Below, piece by piece: positions 58,202 to 64,000 of a stretch of 64,000 nt of DNA. The position numbers and the translations under genes were made by a program. The stretch covers positions 1-64,000 of the forward strand of contig CACAZM010000006.1 in NCBI GenBank assembly GCA_902536935.1, given 5' to 3'. The notes under the pieces were generated by a model. It saw only the letters and a program-made list of their open reading frames with translations. It was not told where the DNA came from and did not search any database. Source of the stretch: an uncultured Bacteroidota bacterium. GTDB taxonomy: Bacteria; Bacteroidota; Bacteroidia; Flavobacteriales; Flavobacteriaceae. Position 1 is the stretch's first letter, and every line of letters begins with the position of its first letter.

Positions 58202-59056
58202 ATGAAACTTATTCGATTTGGGGAAACCAATAAAGAAAAACCTGGTGTAATTTTATCAAATGGAAAAAAAATAGATGTCTCAGATTTTGTTACAGATTAT
58301 GATGAAAACTTTTTTGGAAATGATGGAATTGAGAAATTAAGAGATTGGTTGTCAAAAAATCAAGATTCTTGCCCAGAAATTCATGATGATATCCGATTAG
58401 GATCTCCATTGAGTCGTCCTTCAAAAATAGTATGCGTCGGATTAAATTATGCCAAGCATGCTGCTGAAAGTGGTATGGATATTCCCGAAGAACCCGTACT
58501 TTTTTTTAAATCTACTTCATCTATAGTTGGGCCCTTTGACCCGATCGTAATTCCAAAGGGAAGTGAAAAAACAGATTGGGAGGTTGAATTAGCTGTTGTA
58601 ATTGGTAAGAGTGCATCATATATATCCGAAGCAGATGCGCTAAATCACGTAGCAGGCTATGTGTTGCACAATGACGTTAGTGAACGTGCATTTCAATTGG
58701 AAAAATCAGGTCAATGGGTAAAGGGAAAAAGCTGTGATACTTTTGCTCCATTGGGCCCATTTATCGCAACGACGGATGAAATTAATAACCCCAATGACTT
58801 AAATCTTTGGTTGAAGCTCAATGGAGAAATAATGCAAGATAGTAGTACATCAGATTTTATATTCAACATTCAAGAAGTCGTAAGCTACATCAGTCAATTC
58901 ATGACCTTACTTCCTGGAGATATTATTTCAACCGGAACACCCTTTGGAGTTGGATTGGGTTTAAATCCTCCTCGATATCTGAAAGAAGGTGATGTAGTCG
59001 AACTGGGGATAGATGGTTTAGGTATTGCAAGACAATCATGTAAAGCATATAAATGA
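58202..59056 (+). CDS. Fumarylacetoacetate hydrolase family protein, probable 2,4-diketo-3-deoxy-L-fuconate hydrolase
   Basis: A 284-residue FAH-family enzyme. The N-terminal small domain is followed by the catalytic core with VCVGLNYAKHA, the metal-binding WEVELAVVIG (two Glu) and HNDVSERAF with Asp, KGKSCDTFAPLGP and STGTPFGVG. In the non-phosphorylating L-fucose pathway such an enzyme cleaves 2,4-diketo-3-deoxy-L-fuconate to pyruvate and L-lactate. Its stop overlaps the start of the lactonase remnant as ATGA. The family also includes ureidoglycolate lyase-like annotations, but the neighbours support fuconate breakdown. Confidence 0.85.
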   Translation: MKLIRFGETNKEKPGVILSNGKKIDVSDFVTDYDENFFGNDGIEKLRDWLSKNQDSCPEIHDDIRLGSPLSRPSKIVCVGLNYAKHAAESGMDIPEEPVLFFKSTSSIVGPFDPIVIPKGSEKTDWEVELAVVIGKSASYISEADALNHVAGYVLHNDVSERAFQLEKSGQWVKGKSCDTFAPLGPFIATTDEINNPNDLNLWLKLNGEIMQDSSTSDFIFNIQEVVSYISQFMTLLPGDIISTGTPFGVGLGLNPPRYLKEGDVVELGIDGLGIARQSCKAYK

Positions 59057-59217
59057 TTATTGATATTCATTACCATTTTTGGAAAAATATTGCTTTTTGG
59101 GATGTATGGATTGAGCAGTCTATGTCTGTGATTCGAAAAGATTTTCTTCCAACAGATTTGGAATCTTTTTTTCAAGAAAACGTGGTTGCAAAAAATTTAT
59201 GGCTTAAATCAAAATGA
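59053..59217 (+). pseudogene. Remnant of L-fuconolactonase (amidohydrolase family)
   Basis: A 54-codon reading frame that starts with the N-terminus of COG3618-type amidohydrolases: MIIDIHYHFW (metal-binding HxH, here HYH) followed by MSVIRKDFLPTDLESFF. Full-length L-fucono-1,5-lactonases have about 270-290 residues; about 80 percent is missing. The last ten residues (VAKNLWLKSK) resemble the family's C-terminal ending, so an internal in-frame deletion joining the two ends is possible. The start still overlaps the FAH stop (ATGA), and the lldD-like ATG follows immediately after the stop, so the remnant still sits in the translational chain. It is unlikely to be active. Confidence 0.75.
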
Positions 59218-60372
59218 ATGAAATTAGAAATAAATTATAAATACCCCTCAGTGCCAGATCTTAAAGCACGTGCAAAAAGAAAAATTCCAAAATTTGCTTT
59301 TGAATATTTAGATGGAGGGTGTAACGATGATGTAAACCTCAAAAAGAATACAGATCGGATTAGAGCTGTAGAGCTAAAGCCAAAATATCTAGTTGAGTAT
59401 ACACCACCTAGCTTAAAAACGAAACTTTTTGGACATACATACGACGCACCCTTCGGTATTTCGCCAGTCGGCTTGCAAGGACTGATGTGGCCCAAGTCAC
59501 CAGAGATATTAGCCAGAGCAGCATTTGATCATAATATTCCTTTTGTATTAAGTACTGTTACCACAGCTAGTATTGAAAAAATTGCTGAAATTACAGAAGG
59601 TAATGCTTGGTTTCAGCTTTATCATCCTTCAGAGGAACGAGTCACCAAAGATATTTTGAAACGCGCCGAAGCAGCAGGATGCCCTGTATTGATTATCCTT
59701 GCTGATGTTCCTTCTTTTGGTTATCGCCCTAGAGATATTCGTAATGGTTTGTCCATGCCACCAAAAATGACTTTGACCAATATTATTAATGCAGCTAAAA
59801 GACCCCATTGGGCATTGCAAACTTTAATTCATGGTCAACCAAGTTTCGAGATACTCAAACCTTATATGTCAAAAAACTTAAATTTAAATCAACTTGCTAA
59901 ATTTATGGATGCTACGTTCTCAGGTCGTTTAGATGAAGAAAAAATCAAAAAGATTCGTCATCTGTGGAAAGGTAAATTAGTGCTCAAAGGAGCTGAGTCT
60001 GCTCATGATGTAGAAAAAGCTTACCAACTGGGCTTAGACGGAGTTATTATTTCCAATCATGGTGGACGTCAAGTTGACGTTGGTCAAGCGACTATAGATT
60101 CATTAAAAGACATTGCACCACTTTATAAAGACAAGTTAACTGTGATGATGGATAGTGGTATTCGAGGTGGGGCTGATGTGGCGCGCGTGATGGCAAGTGG
60201 AGCGGATTTTAGTTTTTTAGGTCGTACTTTTATGTATGGTGTTTCTGCTCTTGGAAAAAAAGGAGGGCATCATACAATTGCGATGTTAAAAACACAATTG
60301 ACTCAAGTCATGGAGCAGCTAAGTTGTGCACAAATTGATGATTTACAAAGTAAAATAATTCAAACTTTATAA
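59218..60372 (+). CDS. lldD: FMN-dependent alpha-hydroxy-acid dehydrogenase, probable L-lactate dehydrogenase
   Basis: A 384-residue member of the lactate dehydrogenase/glycolate oxidase family. It has the FMN-binding barrel with APFGISPVGLQGL, WFQLYHP, the catalytic histidine in ISNHGGRQVD (about 279-288), and MMDSGIRGGADVARVMASGADF with FLGRTFMYG at the phosphate site. It starts directly after the lactonase remnant. In this operon it would oxidise the L-lactate produced from fuconate to pyruvate, feeding electrons to the respiratory chain. A different 2-hydroxy acid cannot be excluded. Confidence 0.85.
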   Translation: MKLEINYKYPSVPDLKARAKRKIPKFAFEYLDGGCNDDVNLKKNTDRIRAVELKPKYLVEYTPPSLKTKLFGHTYDAPFGISPVGLQGLMWPKSPEILARAAFDHNIPFVLSTVTTASIEKIAEITEGNAWFQLYHPSEERVTKDILKRAEAAGCPVLIILADVPSFGYRPRDIRNGLSMPPKMTLTNIINAAKRPHWALQTLIHGQPSFEILKPYMSKNLNLNQLAKFMDATFSGRLDEEKIKKIRHLWKGKLVLKGAESAHDVEKAYQLGLDGVIISNHGGRQVDVGQATIDSLKDIAPLYKDKLTVMMDSGIRGGADVARVMASGADFSFLGRTFMYGVSALGKKGGHHTIAMLKTQLTQVMEQLSCAQIDDLQSKIIQTL

Positions 60373-60404
60373 ATGCAATTCATGAAAATTTCTTAAATTA
60401 AAGT

Positions 60405-61919
60405 ATGAAAAAATTAGGCTATCTCTTTTTAAAAGCGAGAACTATGCATTTGGTGCTCCTTATGCTAATATTCAATGTTGTTAATAGTCAGACCAATGCT
60501 TTGAACATGTCATCTGTTGACAGTACTTCATATAAAAAGATGCAGAATTCAAAACACAAAGCCATTAGTCATTTTAATGATTCTAAATATGGTATGTTTA
60601 TTCATTGGGGATTATATGCTATACCCGGGGGAGTGTGGAAAAATCAAAGGATGGAGGATTTGAAAGGTCCAAAAGTGGCAGAGTGGATCCAACTCGCGGC
60701 ACAAATTCCAAGAAATGAATATTCGGAATTAGCTAAACAATTTAATCCAACTAATTTTGATGCCACTGCTATTGCCAAATTAATCAAATCTGCTGGAATG
60801 AAGTATTTAGTTATTACTGCAAAGCATCACGATGGTTTTGCGCTCTATGACTCTGAGGTAAGTAAGTATAATATTGTAGATGCTACCCCTTACAAAACTG
60901 ATGTTATTGATGCGTTATATGAAGCATGTAAATCTGAAGGTATCGATTTTGGTTTATACTACTCACACAATATTGATTGGTTTGATGGTAATGATTGTGG
61001 TTATAGTGAAATCATGGCATCTGGTTTACCCTTAAACGAAAAAGCCCAAAGAAAATTTGGAGCTAATACCTGGGATCCTAGTCCGAATACATTCTCAGAT
61101 TATCTATATAAAAAAGCTTTTCCTCAAGTCAGAGAATTGCTTACCAAGTATGCTGACATGACAACCTTGTGGTATGATATGCCACATTATTTAACCCCAA
61201 AACAGAGTTATGAATTTTATAAACTAGCATATGACTATCAACCTCAATTATTAATAAATTCTAGAGTTGGCAATTCCCTTGGTGATTTTGATATTCCAGG
61301 TGATAATAAAATTCCTGAAAACCCACTGAGTATCTCAAAACCTTGGCAAACAGTTGGAACTACAAATAATTCTTGGGGGTTTAAATCTTATGATAATGAT
61401 TGGAAAAGCCCTAATGAACTTTTGTTTTGGCTCATTGAAATTGTTAGTAAAGGAGGAAATTATATGCTAAATATTGGGCCAGACAGTATGGGAGATGTAC
61501 CAGAAACATCTTTTAAAAATTTAATTGCCCTTGGAAACTGGTTGAAAATTAATGGTGAAGGCATTTACAATACTAAACGTTGGAAAATTACCCATGAGGG
61601 TCCTACCCAAATTTTTATGAAGGGCACAAATCATAGAGAAAAGAATAAAGGTAAATCTCTAGAATTTACTACCAAAGATTTTTGGTTTACCATCAATTCT
61701 AATTACCTGTTTGCAACAGCTTTGGTTTATCCTCAAGAAAACGAATCTATAATCATAGAAAGTTTGTCAAAATTTTCGGGGTATAAAGTAAAAAGCGTAA
61801 ACCAACTAGGATCTATAAATTCGATAAAATGGAAGCAAACCAAAACCGGTTTGAGAATTAGTGGGGTACAGAGAACAACTTCCGGATTGGGTTACACATT
61901 AAAAATTGATATAGATTAA
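60405..61919 (+). CDS. GH29 alpha-L-fucosidase, secreted
   Basis: A 504-residue glycoside hydrolase family 29 enzyme releasing terminal L-fucose. The N-terminus holds a signal peptide ending VVNSQ; a second ATG at codon 14 gives a neater one and may be the true start. The catalytic barrel shows [26 protein letters not shown] (140-148) and the probable nucleophile Asp258 in [21 protein letters not shown] and a C-terminal beta domain follow. It lies 32 bases after the lactate dehydrogenase gene and supplies the substrate for the enzymes upstream in the operon. Confidence 0.93.
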   Translation: MKKLGYLFLKARTMHLVLLMLIFNVVNSQTNALNMSSVDSTSYKKMQNSKHKAISHFNDSKYGMFIHWGLYAIPGGVWKNQRMEDLKGPKVAEWIQLAAQIPRNEYSELAKQFNPTNFDATAIAKLIKSAGMKYLVITAKHHDGFALYDSEVSKYNIVDATPYKTDVIDALYEACKSEGIDFGLYYSHNIDWFDGNDCGYSEIMASGLPLNEKAQRKFGANTWDPSPNTFSDYLYKKAFPQVRELLTKYADMTTLWYDMPHYLTPKQSYEFYKLAYDYQPQLLINSRVGNSLGDFDIPGDNKIPENPLSISKPWQTVGTTNNSWGFKSYDNDWKSPNELLFWLIEIVSKGGNYMLNIGPDSMGDVPETSFKNLIALGNWLKINGEGIYNTKRWKITHEGPTQIFMKGTNHREKNKGKSLEFTTKDFWFTINSNYLFATALVYPQENESIIIESLSKFSGYKVKSVNQLGSINSIKWKQTKTGLRISGVQRTTSGLGYTLKIDID

Positions 61920-61986
61920 TATATAAAAACACTAAAAATATTAAGGCTGTTATCTAAAGTTGAAAAATCTCTTATTTCCTTGTTAC

Positions 61987-63513
61987 TTACAATTTGGTAG
62001 TTCCCTTAGTTTTTACAATTTTTTCTTCTTTTCCTTCCGCTGAATTTGGGTCAGGGTAACCAGAACCCTCAAAAACATCTTTTGCCCAACCCTGGTGAAG
62101 TGCAAGTAGTTCTTTTAATATTTTGGGTTCTTTCAATGAATAATTTATTTCTTCTGGTTTTTCATCATCTAAGTTGGCTAAGTAGTATTCAGGCATTTCA
62201 AATTCCTTTTCAGGATGAATAGAGAACTTTCCTGTGGTATCATGGCCATCATAAATAAGTTTCCAGTTTCCTTTTCTAACTGCCCACATACCTTGCCACA
62301 TCCAATGCATAACTTCGTGAGGTGATTTAGCATCATCAGATTTTATAATATCTAAAATACTTTTGCCATCGAGTTTATTCTTTGGTTTTGGAATATCAAG
62401 TATTTCACAAATGGTAGGTAGTATATCAAGATTTACAATTGCTTGATCTCTTGTTTCACCTTGTGGAAATAATTTAGGATAACTTATTACCGCTGGTACT
62501 CTAATGCCACCTTCAAAGAAGCTACCTTTTGCACCTCGCCATTTTCCAGTAAAGCCGCCTCCACCATTTCCTCCATAACTTTCATTCCAGTTATAATAAT
62601 CTTCAGTTGAGTGCCCATTATCACTCATATAAATTATTATGGTGTTGTCTCTTAATCCAAGTTCGTCTAGTTTTTCTAAAATTTGCCCCATTCTGTGGTC
62701 AAGAGTGGTAATCATTGGTGCGTATGAGCTTCTGGGCCATTCTAGATGTTTATATTGTTTTATGAAAGTTGAATCCGGTTGCTCAGGATAGTGCGGTAGA
62801 CTAAACGGAACATAAAGGAAGAAAGGATCATTTTTACTTTCTTCTAAAAACCTATTTGCCTCTGAAACCTGCATATCTGGAAAATACTTTCCATCTTCAA
62901 ATATTTCTTCTTTATTTTTATAAAGATCATGGAATTGTGGTCTTTGCCAATTCGCATGTAAAAATTTATGAGAATAATAATCAATAAAACCTCCTCTAAA
63001 ACCAAAGAATTCATCAAACCCTTGATCTAAAGGCCCATGATCCATGGTCGCTCCCAGATGCCATTTTCCAATTAGTCCAGTCTTGTAGCCATAGGATTTT
63101 AAATGCTCAGCAATTGTAATTTCTTTAGGATCCATTACGCGACCTTGATGGTCGTCGGGATGACAAGAGGTCCATTGATTAACTCCACTACGTTGTGGCG
63201 CACGGCCGGTTAAAAGTGCAGCTCTAGAGGGACAACAAACCGTATGACCATAGGCTTGTGTAAATTTTATTCCTTGAGTGGCTAACTTGTCTAAAACTGG
63301 TGTTTGAATGTCAGATGCGCCATAGCACCCAGCATCTAGAGTTCCTTGGTCGTCAGTAAAAAAAAGTAGTATGTTGGGTTTTTTCTCGTTTAACCTTGCA
63401 GTCGACGTTTCTTTTGCTGTGCTTTTATTTTGTGAATTGGTATTACAAGAAGTTAGGCTCGCAACTACAATGATAGTTACAATCTTGAAGAAAGTATTTT
63501 TTATGACTCGCAT
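61987..63513 (-). CDS. Sulfatase (S1 type), lipoprotein
   Basis: A 508-residue sulfatase. The N-terminus is a lipoprotein signal with lipobox LTSC (Cys23). The metal-binding start PNILLFFTDDQG gives Asp54 and Asp55, and the formylglycine motif is CCPSR with Cys93 (CxPSR type, needs a formylglycine-generating enzyme not seen here). Further motifs are TGLIGKWHLG, FLYVPFSLPHYP and YMSDNGHS. The ATG at 63513 is preferred to a TTG two codons upstream. Its position facing the GH29 gene suggests removal of sulfate from fucose-containing polymers; the exact subfamily cannot be told. Confidence 0.92.
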   Translation of the reverse strand: MRVIKNTFFKIVTIIVVASLTSCNTNSQNKSTAKETSTARLNEKKPNILLFFTDDQGTLDAGCYGASDIQTPVLDKLATQGIKFTQAYGHTVCCPSRAALLTGRAPQRSGVNQWTSCHPDDHQGRVMDPKEITIAEHLKSYGYKTGLIGKWHLGATMDHGPLDQGFDEFFGFRGGFIDYYSHKFLHANWQRPQFHDLYKNKEEIFEDGKYFPDMQVSEANRFLEESKNDPFFLYVPFSLPHYPEQPDSTFIKQYKHLEWPRSSYAPMITTLDHRMGQILEKLDELGLRDNTIIIYMSDNGHSTEDYYNWNESYGGNGGGGFTGKWRGAKGSFFEGGIRVPAVISYPKLFPQGETRDQAIVNLDILPTICEILDIPKPKNKLDGKSILDIIKSDDAKSPHEVMHWMWQGMWAVRKGNWKLIYDGHDTTGKFSIHPEKEFEMPEYYLANLDDEKPEEINYSLKEPKILKELLALHQGWAKDVFEGSGYPDPNSAEGKEEKIVKTKGTTKL

Positions 63514-63555
63514 CGTCAAAAAATTTAGAATAAAGGATGTTTGATAGAGATAACT

Positions 63556-63897
63556 CTATTTTTTAGAATTTTCCCTTTTTGCTCTAAAATGTGCATGTAT
63601 TTTCTGCATACTTTCGCCTCCAAGAAAATCTTTCATAACACGGTTTGTAGCTTTGTTTAATACTTTCATTTCAGCTTTGAAAGTTTCATTATTATCTTTG
63701 TGTTTTTCTTTTAAAACTGTAATTTTTTTCTCCTTTGCTAAAAGAGCCTCGTATACTTTTACAGTTTCTTCTTTATCAAGCGATAATACTTTAACAATTT
63801 CATCAGTTCTATTCTGAGCTTTTTTTTCTTCTTTGGATTGGGCAGAGACCGAAAATGTAAAGAATAATAAAACGATTGAGGTGATAATATGTTTCAT
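63556..63897 (-). CDS. Small secreted helical protein, paralogous to the N-terminal domain of the beta-helix protein
   Basis: A 113-residue exported protein: signal peptide 1-20 (MKHIITSIVLLFFTFSVSAQ) and a charged helical domain. About 85 residues align without gaps to residues 20-110 of the beta-helix protein at 54676, with about 31 identities by eye, including VYxxL, KEK/KE, LN...N, MKDxxG and HxxFxAK. It resembles in style the short helical DUF3826 or Spy/CpxP-like proteins, but no family is assigned. The ATG at 63897 fixes the signal peptide. It is 42 bases upstream of the sulfatase and probably cotranscribed. Confidence 0.8.
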   Translation of the reverse strand: MKHIITSIVLLFFTFSVSAQSKEEKKAQNRTDEIVKVLSLDKEETVKVYEALLAKEKKITVLKEKHKDNNETFKAEMKVLNKATNRVMKDFLGGESMQKIHAHFRAKRENSKK

Positions 63898-63926
63898 AAC
63901 CTTTAGTTTATAATTTATTTTAATAA

Positions 63927-63934
63927 CAAAGTTA
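63927..63934 (-). promoter_or_regulatory. Possible -7 element of the small protein/sulfatase unit
   Basis: TAACTTTG on the minus strand (63934-63927) matches TAnnTTTG and lies 29 bases before the ATG at 63897. It sits inside a short inverted repeat AATAAC/GTTATT. No -33 element is clear. Confidence 0.4.
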
Positions 63935-64000
63935 TTTTTGAAACGTAATTTTCTTATAATCATTTATTTCAAAAATTACCACAAAAGTTACAAATGCTAA

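Overview
The window is a chromosome segment of a flavobacterium (Bacteroidota, most likely a marine Flavobacteriaceae member). Three things point there: repeated promoter elements of the Bacteroidota form TAnnTTTG, type IX secretion (T9SS) C-terminal sorting domains, and carboxypeptidase-regulatory/TonB-dependent receptors. The far right end carries genes for use of fucose-containing sulfated sugars, as found in algae-associated species. No tRNA, rRNA, CRISPR array, insertion sequence or prophage gene was seen.

Bases 1-50 kb are mostly housekeeping genes packed in short operons: the bshC end, guaA, a LysM/ligand-binding protein, pyrG, yidC and mnmA (+); lysA (-); sucC and a small heat-shock protein (+); uvrB (-); a conserved unknown protein with kinase-like motifs (+); a TsaC-type/cca/COX15/pRiA4b-like operon and dapD (-); ruvX-def-mazG (+); a DUF349 protein, aroE, two tandem DUF368 lipid-carrier transporters and a TPR protein (-); the trmH-like/spoT/fur-like/purA/OstA-like/aminotransferase run (-); rocD and a cysteine desulfurase (+); an M23 peptidase and TonB receptor pair (-); a coiled-coil protein, zapA and a strong 6S RNA candidate (+). 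A membrane protein (-), a DUF1800-DUF1501 pair (+) and an Oar-like TonB receptor (-) follow. Several convergent genes touch or overlap at their stop codons, leaving no room for terminators.

From about 50 kb rightward the DNA looks visibly richer in A+T and holds accessory functions: a methyltransferase, a DUF5916/CBM9 outer-membrane protein, a decayed secreted carbohydrate-binding protein, and a sugar-degradation locus. That locus has a secreted right-handed beta-helix enzyme candidate, a GH29 alpha-L-fucosidase, a lipoprotein sulfatase and a small secreted helical protein. It also has three cytoplasmic enzymes (SDR, FAH-family hydrolase, FMN-dependent L-lactate dehydrogenase family) that fit the end of the non-phosphorylating L-fucose pathway, where 2-keto-3-deoxy-L-fuconate becomes pyruvate plus L-lactate and lactate becomes pyruvate. 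A 54-codon remnant of the fuconolactonase gene lies inside this operon. No SusC/SusD pair, fucose permease, fucose dehydrogenase or fuconate dehydratase is in the window, so the pathway is incomplete here.

The least expected observations are: the shared helical domain that is fused to the beta-helix enzyme and also free-standing beside the sulfatase; the collapsed lactonase; a T9SS cargo gene with one stop and two compensating homopolymer frameshifts; a 21-bp inverted repeat in the divergent promoter region of the fucose locus; the 6S RNA after zapA; and several genes whose promoter element sits only 3-7 bases before the ATG, implying leaderless mRNAs.
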